NCBI GenBank assembly: GCA_049276455.1 | Contig: JBASWL010000266.1 | Location: forward strand, 1 to 5,430 | Direction: 5' to 3' | Length of the DNA: 5,430 bases | Origin: Georgfuchsia sp049276455 | GTDB taxonomy: Bacteria; Pseudomonadota; Gammaproteobacteria; Burkholderiales; Rhodocyclaceae | In this document: positions 1-5,430 of the stretch, in pieces | How the letters are laid out: each line of letters begins with the position of its first letter | How positions within the stretch are numbered: the stretch's first letter is position 1 | The notes under the pieces: generated by a model | The model's database searches: none | Seen by the model: only the letters and a program-made list of their open reading frames with translations | Told to the model about the DNA's origin: nothing | Position numbers and translations under genes: made by a program

Positions 1-196
1 GCTGGTCGATCTCGACCGTTTCGAGATCGGCCCGTTGCTGTTCCATTTCATCGGCAATAGTGAAAGCTCGGCAGACCAGCGACGGAAACATCATCCTGAT
101 CGGCGCCCCGTGTTCCGTCCTGGCCGACACCTTCACGCTCGAGTGGCCGATATCGAGGCCGATCACCTTGTTGCCGAGTTGCTTTCCATCGTTCAT
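1..196 (-). CDS. ParM/StbA-like actin-family plasmid segregation ATPase, N-terminal part only
   Basis: Only the first 65 codons are in the window; the gene continues past the left edge. Read on the minus strand from the ATG at 196-194, the protein begins MNDGKQLGNKVIGLDIGHSS. The segment VIGLDIGHSSVKV (residues 11-23) is the phosphate-1 loop of the actin/Hsp70 ATPase fold, with Asp15 the expected nucleotide/Mg-binding acid. It is followed by FPSLV at residues 37-41, which is typical of ParM/StbA relatives. In that family the protein polymerises with ATP and pushes plasmid or element copies apart, normally with a small DNA-binding partner (ParR/StbB-like) encoded next to it; that partner is not in view. 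A good Shine-Dalgarno (AGGGAGA on the minus strand, 202-208) lies 5 bases before the ATG and fixes the start. Overlapping dyads at 268-308 are candidate operator or centromere sites. Family membership is fairly secure; the cellular role is inferred. Confidence 0.8.
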   Translation of the reverse strand, partial: MNDGKQLGNKVIGLDIGHSSVKVSARTEHGAPIRMMFPSLVCRAFTIADEMEQQRADLETVEIDQ

Positions 197-267
197 GTTG
201 GTCTCCCTGGGTCAGTTGAAATTGAATTGCAAACTGAGGCCATGGTGTCGGAGAGCGGGATTTTTTA

Positions 268-308
268 ATTCATGAATGGTGACGAATATCGGTCGTCATT
301 TGAATGAC
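268..308. promoter_or_regulatory. Overlapping dyads upstream of the parM-like gene (candidate operator or centromere)
   Basis: Three exact dyads lie within 41 bp: the palindrome ATTCATGAAT (268-277); TGACGA, 7 bp, TCGTCA (280-285 and 293-298); and GTCATTTGAATGAC (295-308, 6-bp arms around TG). The whole block is also an imperfect larger dyad centred on 286-292. It lies 72 bp upstream of the parM-like start, which suits an autoregulatory or partition-complex binding site. The binding protein is not known; the function is inferred from position and symmetry. Confidence 0.45.
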
Positions 309-346
309 AGCCACCTTTTATCCTGGCGAACAATGGCGCCCATATT

Positions 347-360
347 CCCTGACGACAGGG
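347..360. repeat. Short inverted repeat (5-bp arms)
   Basis: CCCTG ACGA CAGGG: perfect 5-bp arms with a 4-base loop. No T-run follows on either strand, so it does not look like an intrinsic terminator. Its CCTGACG core recurs in the hairpin at 624-640. Confidence 0.4.
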
Positions 361-375
361 ATGTATTTCACCCCT

Positions 376-389
376 CCGGCATCTGCCGG
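376..389. repeat. Short inverted repeat (6-bp arms)
   Basis: CCGGCA TC TGCCGG: perfect 6-bp arms separated by two bases. The near absence of a loop suits a protein-binding dyad better than an RNA hairpin. It lies 10 bp before the next hairpin. Confidence 0.4.
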
Positions 390-398
390 TAACGACTC

Positions 399-416
399 AG
401 CGCCGAATGCGGCGCT
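399..416. repeat. GC-rich hairpin (7-bp perfect stem, 4-base loop)
   Basis: AGCGCCG AATG CGGCGCT forms a perfect, very GC-rich 7-bp stem. There is no U-tract on either side, so a classical Rho-independent terminator is unlikely. It is the strongest simple hairpin in the left half of the intergenic region. Confidence 0.45.
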
Positions 417-623
417 TCGCTGCACCCGATCTGGCAATTTCTGATCAGGGATGGAGGCAAGGACGGAGATTTTTCGTCGCTGGAATCATGCATCAAACCA
501 ACAGAGTGCGGAGATTTCCGCTTAACCACGCGCCTCATCGGCACGATCCACAAACCGAACACCACACGAAAGAACGTATTCACGAAGAAAGTACACCCAA
601 CATCACGCTTACCGCGCCCACAT

Positions 624-640
624 CCTGACGGACTGTCAGG
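624..640. repeat. Hairpin (6-bp perfect stem, 5-base loop)
   Basis: CCTGAC GGACT GTCAGG, a perfect 6-bp stem without an adjacent T-run. It shares CCTGACG with the 347-360 repeat. Confidence 0.4.
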
Positions 641-652
641 CCTCACCCGCCA

Positions 653-667
653 TGCTCCCCGGGAGCA
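653..667. repeat. Near-palindrome (7-bp arms, 1-base centre)
   Basis: TGCTCCC C GGGAGCA has perfect 7-bp arms around one base. With essentially no loop it is more likely a site bound by a dimeric protein than an RNA stem. It lies 12 bp after the 624-640 hairpin. Confidence 0.4.
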
Positions 668-754
668 GGCAGCGAGGGATCGCGCAGACGCCACCACCCG
701 GTTGCAGGGCTGGACTCATGGTTGTCGCAAGGTAAGGCTCAAGAACCCTTCGGT

Positions 755-776
755 CCGAGGTCCGCCAAATCCTCGG
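755..776. repeat. Inverted repeat (6-bp arms, 10-base loop)
   Basis: CCGAGG, 10 bases, CCTCGG. A modest stem that counts mainly because it sits about 30 bp before the larger hairpin at 806-836. Confidence 0.3.
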
Positions 777-805
777 TGCAGCCACTTCCCGCCAGGGGAG
801 ATGGT

Positions 806-836
806 TCAGTGTCCTCCTGATGGGAGCAGACGCTGA
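806..836 (+). repeat. Extended bulged stem-loop upstream of the integrase
   Basis: TCAGTGTC (806-813) pairs with GACGCTGA (829-836) over 8 bp with one G-U pair. Inside, CTCC (814-817) pairs with GGAG (823-826) around a 5-base loop, leaving a 2-base bulge at 827-828. The architecture looks RNA-like and could be part of the integrase leader, or a folded recombination site. The Shine-Dalgarno of the integrase is about 110 bp further on, so direct occlusion of that site is not obvious. Confidence 0.4.
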
Positions 837-959
837 GATGGCTGAGGGGAGAAATCCCTGACCGCCATTTGATTGCTGCTTTTTTTACGATGACCCGCTA
901 CTTCGCACCACCCGTTTTATCCGTATTACCCGATTCATTACTGATTTCAGGAGAACGAT

Positions 960-2045
960 ATGAATGCCAGAACAAGGAGTGCGCATCGTGCTCAATTCGG
1001 GATGAAAGGGAAAGGCCCCGTGGGACAGCCGTTTCGTGGCTGGAAATCCGAGCTCGATGCCATCCTCAAGGAACACAATCACCTCAAGAAGGATGGCAGC
1101 CGGGGCGCCAGCTATCGCACTATGGAAGAGCGCGAACTCGTGCTGTTCCGCTGTTTCCGCGAGTTACGAAAAGATTGCGGTCTGATGATCGACAACCCAC
1201 GCAACTTCAGGCCCAGGCACGTCGAGGCTCTGGCCCGCCTGTGGGAGTCGAAACGGCAGAGCGCCGCCACCATCCAGGGCAAGATGAGCATCCTGCGTAC
1301 CTTCGCCGGTTGGATCGGGAAACCGGGAATGATCGGCGCCTCCGCGGACTACGTGAGCGACAAGGCCATCGTGACCCGTACCTATGCCGCAGACAAAGAC
1401 AAAAGCTGGAGCGCTGCCGGCCTCGACGTCGAAGCGGCCATCAAGCTAATAGGTCGGGTAGATCGCTACGTCGCCATGCAGCTTGAAGTGATCGCCGCAT
1501 TTGGTTTAAGGCGCAAGGAAGGCGTGATGTTCGATCCCTTCCTGGCTGACCAGGGGCCGGTACTGTTAGTGGAGAGAGGCACCAAAGGCGCACGGCCGCG
1601 CTTTACGCTGATTGACACGGACGAGAAGCGGGCGTTGCTTGAAAAAGCCAAGAAATTCGTGCTCCAGAACAGGGGATCAAAGGGACACATAGGCAACCCA
1701 AACAAAACCCTGAAGCAGAACCTTGATCGTTACTCGAATGTTCTGAAGAGTATCGGGATCACCAAGGCCAACCTGGGCATCACCGGTCACGGGTTACGCG
1801 CCGAATTCGTTTGCGACCGTCTTGAGGAGCGTGGCATTACCGCCCCGGTGCGTTCGGGGTCCGGCGTACAGGAATCGTCGCTCTCCGCGTCTGACCAGGA
1901 ACTGGCGTTGAAGAAGACCAGTGAAGAAGTGGGGCATAGCCGTACCAGCGTCATAGCGGCGTATGGCGGCCGATTTATTCGGGTTGCCCGACCAAAGGAA
2001 TCCGATACTGCCGAGCCGCGTGATCCTGGGTCGGACAGGGAATAG
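960..2045 (+). CDS. Tyrosine recombinase/integrase (Integrase_1-like)
   Basis: A complete 361-residue site-specific recombinase of the tyrosine family, predicted to cut and rejoin DNA through a 3'-phosphotyrosine at an element's attachment sites. Roughly residues 25-145 form the N-terminal core-binding part, including the helical stretch around SKRQSAATIQGKMSILRTF. Residues about 150-340 are the catalytic domain: Arg184 in GLRRKE (box I), Lys209 in GTKG (beta-hairpin lysine), His277 and Arg280 in HGLR (box II), His326 in VGHSRTS, and the nucleophile Tyr335 in AAYGG. All are present, so it should be active. The 45 residues between HGLR and the GH motif are longer than in phage lambda-type integrases, but match the 'integrase domain-containing protein' group found on proteobacterial islands and plasmids. 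AGGAGA at 949-954, 5 bases before the ATG, fixes the start. It faces away from the parM-like gene; no relaxase, excisionase or tRNA is in view to define att sites. Confidence 0.9.
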   Translation: MNARTRSAHRAQFGMKGKGPVGQPFRGWKSELDAILKEHNHLKKDGSRGASYRTMEERELVLFRCFRELRKDCGLMIDNPRNFRPRHVEALARLWESKRQSAATIQGKMSILRTFAGWIGKPGMIGASADYVSDKAIVTRTYAADKDKSWSAAGLDVEAAIKLIGRVDRYVAMQLEVIAAFGLRRKEGVMFDPFLADQGPVLLVERGTKGARPRFTLIDTDEKRALLEKAKKFVLQNRGSKGHIGNPNKTLKQNLDRYSNVLKSIGITKANLGITGHGLRAEFVCDRLEERGITAPVRSGSGVQESSLSASDQELALKKTSEEVGHSRTSVIAAYGGRFIRVARPKESDTAEPRDPGSDRE

Positions 2046-2059
2046 CGGAATGCCACATG

Positions 2060-2089
2060 TTGTTTTACTTGGTGTTAGTGAGTTATGCT
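2060..2089 (+). promoter_or_regulatory. Possible sigma-70 promoter of the vapB-type gene
   Basis: TTGTTT (2060-2065) and TATGCT (2084-2089) are separated by 18 bp and lie about 40 bp before the vapB start. Each box is only a partial match to consensus (3 and 4 of 6). This is the best candidate in the 84-bp gap after the integrase stop, but it is weak by sequence alone. Confidence 0.25.
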
Positions 2090-2129
2090 GATCATTGATG
2101 CTCGGCACAGGGAGCTGTATTATTTTGAG

Positions 2130-2399
2130 ATGAAGATCACTATCGACATTGATGATTCCTTGATTGCCAATGCAAAAGTCTTGGCCGTGCAACAACACAC
2201 TAGCCTGACACGGCTGATGGAGGAAGGGTTGCAGCTCCGCCTTCAATCTTTGCAAGCCACTGCCAAGGCAAATAAACGAAAACACTCGCGAAAGATCCCG
2301 GTATTCAATGGGCGTGGTGGAATGGTGGCTGGCATCAATCCCGCCAGCAATAAGGCCATGCTGAATGTCGTCGAGGGGTGCCTGACGTTAGCGCGTTGA
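2130..2399 (+). CDS. VapB-type antitoxin (ribbon-helix-helix), without an intact toxin partner
   Basis: An 89-residue protein beginning MKITIDIDDSLIANAKVLA. The N-terminal beta strand (KITIDID, residues 2-8) followed by two helices to about residue 40 is the ribbon-helix-helix DNA-binding fold of VapB antitoxins. The tail VFNGRGGMVAGINP (residues 58-71) and the following LNVVEG match the toxin-neutralising C-terminus of the VapB group that pairs with PIN-domain RNases. The start at 2130 is preferred over an in-frame ATG at 2085, because the family begins directly at this strand; a rather distant AGGGAG lies at 2109-2114. A possible promoter (TTGTTT at 2060-2065, 18 bp, TATGCT at 2084-2089) precedes it. 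The 3' end overlaps by 22 bp a broken vapC reading frame (2378-2443), so the antitoxin now appears to be an orphan. It may still bind its own operator or cross-neutralise a related toxin; that is inference. Confidence 0.8.
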   Translation: MKITIDIDDSLIANAKVLAVQQHTSLTRLMEEGLQLRLQSLQATAKANKRKHSRKIPVFNGRGGMVAGINPASNKAMLNVVEGCLTLAR

Positions 2400-2443
2400 T
2401 TGCAGCGTCGCGCAGTGATCAGCCTCACCGCAAAGAGGTCTGA
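2378..2443 (+). pseudogene. vapC (PIN-domain toxin) remnant, first 21 codons only
   Basis: Overlapping the end of the antitoxin in another frame, a GTG-started reading frame gives VPDVSALIAASRSDQPHRKE and one more valine, then TGA. This closely resembles the opening of PIN-domain VapC toxins, which typically read like 'xPDVNxLIAAxRxDHPHH': the first catalytic aspartate (Asp3 here), the hydrophobic strand and the Asp/His-rich turn are recognisable. Family members run to about 130-150 residues, so more than 80 percent is missing, including the other three PIN acidic residues. The overlap with the antitoxin's 3' end is the usual vapBC gene order. I see no clear continuation of the PIN domain in any frame over the next 150 bp; a short frame right after the stop (MTVLPLVPLARKM) might be another scrap but is too short to judge. 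It cannot encode a functional RNase. Confidence 0.65.
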
Positions 2444-2590
2444 ATGACGGTATTGCCCCTTGTGCCATTGGCAAGGAAAATGTGATGCACGTTAAAATGG
2501 CAGTCATGAGCAGACTTGAAGCGAGTCTCGAGATTGCAGTTTCATGAGTAACGATGCACAAGGCAGATTGAAGGGAATGAGAGGTTCCAA

Positions 2591-2791
2591 ATGAAGCTCA
2601 ACAAGGATTTTATTGGCGCCGACTTCGATGATTTCCTTCGCGAGGAAGGTATTCTTGAAGACGTTGAAGCCGGCGCCGTCAAGAAAGTGGTAACGGACGA
2701 TTTCATGGCGGAGCGCCTGATGAACCGGTTGCCGCAAGAGCCCGGCATCTTTGATGACGAACTTGTCCAGCGCGACGAAACCGGTCGTTAA
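2591..2791 (+). CDS. Small acidic protein with the N-terminus of a Fis/XRE-type antitoxin, HTH missing
   Basis: A 66-residue protein. Residues 1-33 contain DFIGADFDDFLREEGILEDV and AGAVKKVV, which strongly recall the opening of small antitoxin-like regulators annotated as Fis- or XRE-family ('GSDFDDFLxEEGIxEEVxAxAxKRV'). In those proteins this segment is followed by a helix-turn-helix of about 50 residues; here it is replaced by about 33 unrelated, acidic residues ending EPGIFDDELVQRDETGR, and no HTH is found in the other frames downstream. GAGAGG at 2579-2584, 6 bases before the ATG, is a good ribosome site, so it may be expressed. The gene has no recognisable toxin neighbour: the 190 bp upstream hold only the vapC remnant and unassigned sequence. 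It is either a decayed antitoxin or a small protein that shares the N-terminal module; function unknown. Confidence 0.55.
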   Translation: MKLNKDFIGADFDDFLREEGILEDVEAGAVKKVVTDDFMAERLMNRLPQEPGIFDDELVQRDETGR

Positions 2792-2851
2792 CGATACCTG
2801 ATGAAGACTTGAAGAGTTTCTGGGGATTCCGACGGCAATGTTTCATTCGGT

Positions 2852-2873
2852 TGTTTCGTTCATCGGCGAAACA
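2852..2873. repeat. Hairpin in the gap between the small antitoxin-like gene and the c-di-GMP gene
   Basis: TGTTTCG, 8 bases, CGAAACA: a perfect 7-bp stem. It lies about 60 bp after the plus-strand gene and about 80 bp beyond the stop of the minus-strand gene, so it could help end transcription from either side. Neither flank carries a T-run, so it is not a standard intrinsic terminator. Confidence 0.3.
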
Positions 2874-2954
2874 TGTGTTCTCAAAAACCAGCTACCGGAT
2901 TACGTAATCTGCAGCAGCCCGTTTGGCTACATCAAATCGACGAAGCAAGTGTCG

Positions 2955-4736
2955 TTATACCGTCGTAGCCTGATCGAATAAACGATATTTCGCTCTTTCA
3001 CGGATCCACGCCGCGATTTCGTTGCCCGGCATCGGCTTACTGTAGAAATATCCTTGGGCATCATCGCAGCCAAGGGTATTCAGGAAATCAGCTTGAGCTG
3101 CCGACTCAACCCCTTCAGCAATAATGCGCAAACCCAAACTTGTACCCAATGCCACAATGGCACTCGTGATTGCAATCGAGTCCTTGTTATTCGGGAGATC
3201 TCGAACGAAAGACTGGTCGATTTTAAGACGATGAATAGGGAACTGTCTCAGATAGTTCAAGCTGGAATACCCGGTGCCGAAGTCATCAAGTGAAAGTAGT
3301 ATTCCGTGCTGCTTTAAGTTATGCAGCTTTTCGATCATTACTTGCTTGTCGTCCAGCATTATATTTTCAGTCAGTTCCAATTCCAAAAAGGCCGGATTAA
3401 GCCCTGTCTCATCCAATATTTGCTTAACTCTTTTAACATAATCATTCTGCCGAAATTGAATCGCCGACACATTAACTGCTACAGTTACTTTGGCAATTCC
3501 CTGCTTGATCCATTGCAAGTTCTGACGGCACGCTTCGCGCAGCATCCAATCCCCGATTTGGATGATTAGCCCGCTGTCCTCTGCTACCTGGATGATGCGA
3601 CATGGTGGGATCGCTCCCAAAGTTGGGTGATGCCACCGGACCAGCGCCTCGAATCCGATGATCCTGTTAGTTTTGAATTCTATCTGTGGCTGGAATACGG
3701 AACTTAACTCCCCATTAGTGATGGCGCGGCGCAGGTCCTGTTCCAGCGTCAATTGTTCGATGGCTCGCGCATTCATGGCTTCTGAGTAAAACCCATAGTT
3801 GTTACGCCCGGCCTTCTTTACCTCGTAAAGTGCGGCATCTGCGCTCTTGAGCAGGTCCCCAGAGTCCGCGGCATTATCGGGAAACACGGCAATTCCGATG
3901 CTTGCCGTTACCATCAGTTCCTGCATCCCTAGCAGAATCGGTTGGGCTATTCTCTCGAGAATTCGTTTAGCGGCCCGTGCAGCATCGTTGGGTTCATCGA
4001 TGTCGGCAAGTAACATCAGGAACTCATCGCCGCCGTGACGGCTTACGGAATCGGACATTCGACAGATTGTGGTGAGCCGACTCGCCGTTTCCTTTAACAG
4101 TTGATCACCGAATTCGTGTCCTAACGAATCATTCACGATTTTGAGCCGATCTACGTCAATAACTAGCAGGGCCAGCTTGGTACCACGCCGTATTGCTTGC
4201 ATAATCGCGGTATCAAACCGATCAACAAACATCGCCCGGTTCGGCAAATCGGTCAGAAAATCATGGCGCGCAAGGTAGAGAATCCGCTCCTCAGCAAGTT
4301 TTCGAATCGTGATGTTTTCATGGGCGACTACGATACGCATGGGGCCGGGTGGAGCAAAGTGCGTGATATTGACAATGAACCAACGCTGTTCTTCCGATGA
4401 GTGACTGGCATATTCATAAGAAAAAGAACTTTGTTTACCAAGTGTGATGTCGCGGATCGCACTTGCGATGACTTCAGCATCGTCGTTACCCAGGGCCGCA
4501 GCTGTGCTACAGACGGCTAGGAAATTTGCTCCTTCGGAGGCTAAAGCCAAGTCTGCACCGTTCAATAGCACAAATTTACGCCAAGCATCATTGACAGCTA
4601 AGATATCTCCCTTGTCGTCTATAACTGCAATGTGCGCGGTAAGACCCGACTTTGACACTTCCGAGGCACATTTTTCACTGACCCCCAGCAACAGTGCGGG
4701 TTTCCGGGCGTCAAGTCGCCAAAAGCCTAGATACAT
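2955..4736 (-). CDS. PAS-GGDEF-EAL cyclic-di-GMP synthase/phosphodiesterase
   Basis: A soluble, 593-residue dual-domain c-di-GMP enzyme with no membrane segment. The numbers below use the longest frame (614 residues, from a TTG at 4799; subtract 21 for the ATG at 4736). A PAS sensor spans about 52-167 (AVIDDKGDILAVNDAW through HENITIRKLAE). The GGDEF domain, about 170-340, has an intact GGDEF at 256-260 and an RxxD inhibitory site (RMSD, 247-250) five residues before it, so synthesis with product feedback is possible. The EAL domain, about 348-605, keeps EALVRW (384-389), Asn443, ELTE (475-478), DDFGTGYSSL (505-514), Lys526 and EGVE (562-565), so hydrolysis is also expected. The net activity cannot be read from sequence. 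I prefer the ATG start because the TTG has no ribosome site and lies inside the transposase gene. The first roughly 20-40 residues resemble no PAS lead-in and may derive from the adjacent IS. The gene is visibly less GC-rich than the flanking transposase and has no co-directional neighbour. Confidence 0.93.
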   Translation of the reverse strand: MYLGFWRLDARKPALLLGVSEKCASEVSKSGLTAHIAVIDDKGDILAVNDAWRKFVLLNGADLALASEGANFLAVCSTAAALGNDDAEVIASAIRDITLGKQSSFSYEYASHSSEEQRWFIVNITHFAPPGPMRIVVAHENITIRKLAEERILYLARHDFLTDLPNRAMFVDRFDTAIMQAIRRGTKLALLVIDVDRLKIVNDSLGHEFGDQLLKETASRLTTICRMSDSVSRHGGDEFLMLLADIDEPNDAARAAKRILERIAQPILLGMQELMVTASIGIAVFPDNAADSGDLLKSADAALYEVKKAGRNNYGFYSEAMNARAIEQLTLEQDLRRAITNGELSSVFQPQIEFKTNRIIGFEALVRWHHPTLGAIPPCRIIQVAEDSGLIIQIGDWMLREACRQNLQWIKQGIAKVTVAVNVSAIQFRQNDYVKRVKQILDETGLNPAFLELELTENIMLDDKQVMIEKLHNLKQHGILLSLDDFGTGYSSLNYLRQFPIHRLKIDQSFVRDLPNNKDSIAITSAIVALGTSLGLRIIAEGVESAAQADFLNTLGCDDAQGYFYSKPMPGNEIAAWIRERAKYRLFDQATTV

Positions 4737-5430
4737 GGATTGTTGATTTTCGCCCCTGAAGGCCGCTACGATAGGGTCTATGTACCTACGCGAGAGCAAA
4801 CAACGGCGGGCGGATGGCAGTGTCGTGACCTACTTGCAATTGGCGGAGAACATCTGGGATGCCGCCAAGGGAAGGTCGCAAGCCAGCATCGTTTATAACT
4901 GCGGGCGCGCCGACGATCCCGACGTCATCGAGCGTCTGCGTCGGCTGGCCAAGAGCATCCTGCGCCGCTGCTCGCCGGAAGAGATCGTTGCTGCCGACGG
5001 AGACTGGCGCCTGATCTGCGCGTGGCCCTATGGCGACCTCTATGTTCTCGAAGCCATCTGGAAGCAGTTGGGCATCGACGCCATCGTGCGGCAACAGGCC
5101 GACACGCGGCATCTCGGCTTTGATGTCGAACGCGCCCTGTTCGCTCTGGTCGCCAATCGCGCCTGCGCCCCGGCCTCTAAACTCTACTGCCATGAACAGT
5201 GGCTCAAGGAAGACGCGCATATCGACGGGACGCAGGGGCTGAAGCTGCACCAGCTTTACCGCGCCATGGACTTCCTGGAAGCGAACAAGGAAGCCATCGA
5301 GCAAGCCATCTTCCACCGGGTGGCCGATCTGCTCAACCTGGACGTCGAGGTGATCTTCTATGACACCACCTCGCTGCACTTTGAAATCGACGACGAGGAC
5401 GGCGGCGACAAGGACGGAAACGTCCAGGGC
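4678..5430 (+). mobile_element. IS1634-family insertion sequence, left part (right end outside the window)
   Basis: The transposase gene at 4780 identifies the element. In this family the left terminal repeat lies shortly upstream of the transposase start, so the left end should fall between about 4670 and 4770. I place it tentatively at 4678 (CTGACCCCC), where the sequence begins to shift to GC-rich and the neighbouring protein stops looking like a PAS lead-in. The right end is not visible, so neither the inverted repeat nor the target duplication can be confirmed. The left boundary is uncertain by up to about 90 bp. Confidence 0.5.
4780..5430 (+). CDS. IS1634-family (DDE) transposase, N-terminal part
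   Basis: The reading frame is open from the ATG at 4780 to the right edge (217 residues shown, continuing outside). It begins MYLRESKQRRADGSVVTYLQ, the usual opening of IS1634-family transposases ('MYxRExKxRxxxGxxxxYxQLxE'). The middle (AWPYGDLYVLEAIWKQLGI and the ALFALVANRACAPASKL segment) matches the alpha-helical part before the catalytic core. VEVIFYDTTSLHFEI near the end carries the first catalytic aspartate, Asp195 of the DDE triad. The remaining catalytic residues lie beyond the window, so activity cannot be judged. Family members usually run 450-600 residues. No stop or frameshift is seen. An in-frame TGA at 4744-4746 prevents a much earlier start; the ribosome site is weak (GAAGG about 17 bases upstream). 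It is divergent from the c-di-GMP gene, with 43 bp between the two ATGs. Confidence 0.88.
   Translation, partial: MYLRESKQRRADGSVVTYLQLAENIWDAAKGRSQASIVYNCGRADDPDVIERLRRLAKSILRRCSPEEIVAADGDWRLICAWPYGDLYVLEAIWKQLGIDAIVRQQADTRHLGFDVERALFALVANRACAPASKLYCHEQWLKEDAHIDGTQGLKLHQLYRAMDFLEANKEAIEQAIFHRVADLLNLDVEVIFYDTTSLHFEIDDEDGGDKDGNVQG

Larger units (their letters stand above)
197..959. other. Intergenic region of about 760 bp between divergent parM-like and integrase genes
   Basis: I find no convincing gene here. Open frames exist (for example 407-628 plus and 368-697 minus), but they lack a plausible ribosome site, have unbalanced composition and resemble no family I know. What stands out is the density of short inverted repeats: overlapping dyads at 268-308, then hairpins at 347-360, 376-389, 399-416, 624-640, 653-667, 755-776 and 806-836, listed separately. 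The region must hold the promoters of both flanking genes, because they diverge from it. It could also contain a partition site, a recombination site for the adjacent integrase, a transfer or replication origin, or a structured RNA. I could not match it to a known RNA family, iteron array or tRNA. Confidence 0.6.

Noticed and set aside
407..628. A 73-codon plus-strand frame in the left intergenic region
   Set aside because: No ribosome site, composition rich in Arg/His/Pro as expected of chance frames, and it runs through the 399-416 hairpin.
440..860. Many GGA motifs, suggesting a CsrA-sequestering RNA
   Set aside because: The count is only slightly above what this GC content gives by chance, and most GGAs do not sit in hairpin loops.
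847..887. Stem GGGA-GAAA-TCCC followed by a T-run as an intrinsic terminator or attenuator
   Set aside because: The stem is only 4 bp and the T-run starts about 20 bases after it, too far for a Rho-independent terminator.
869..1486. A 205-codon plus-strand frame overlapping the integrase
   Set aside because: It is the out-of-frame shadow of the integrase gene; its Arg/Gln-rich translation has no domain, whereas the other frame has every catalytic motif.
2838..2981. A 47-codon plus-strand frame (MFHSVVSFIGETCVLKNQ...) in the gap and overlapping the end of the c-di-GMP gene
   Set aside because: The residue mix looks protein-like, but there is no ribosome site, it overlaps the 3' end of a well-supported gene on the other strand, and I recognise no family.
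4786..5379. A 197-codon minus-strand frame opposite the transposase
   Set aside because: It is antisense to the transposase, whose translation matches the IS1634 family including the catalytic aspartate.

Overview
The window looks like accessory (plasmid, ICE or genomic-island) DNA from a proteobacterium. A beta- or gammaproteobacterial host is my best guess, from the style of the PAS-GGDEF-EAL protein, the Integrase_1-type recombinase and the general codon use, but no chromosomal marker fixes it. There is no rRNA, tRNA or CRISPR array that I can see.

Layout from left to right: (1) the first 65 codons of a ParM/StbA-like actin-family segregation ATPase, on the minus strand and running off the left edge; (2) a gap of about 760 bp without a credible gene, holding a cluster of overlapping dyads just upstream of the parM-like gene and then at least six further short hairpins; (3) a complete tyrosine recombinase (960-2045, plus) with all catalytic residues; (4) a small zone of toxin-antitoxin debris: a VapB-type antitoxin (2130-2399) overlapped by the first 21 codons of a broken vapC (PIN) toxin, then a 66-residue protein that begins like a Fis/XRE-type antitoxin but has lost its helix-turn-helix; (5) a complete PAS-GGDEF-EAL cyclic-di-GMP enzyme on the minus strand (2955 to about 4736); (6) the 5' part of an IS1634-family transposase (4780 to the right edge, plus), belonging to an insertion sequence that sits head to head with the c-di-GMP gene and has probably supplied that gene's present N-terminal codons and upstream DNA.

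How the parts fit: the partition ATPase and the recombinase are maintenance and mobility functions facing away from each other across a shared structured control region. Downstream of the recombinase lies a cargo zone with decayed addiction modules, a signalling gene and an IS. I see no demonstrably new defence or metabolic system. The items most worth checking are the structured intergenic region, the truncated vapC, the headless HTH antitoxin and the IS/c-di-GMP gene junction.
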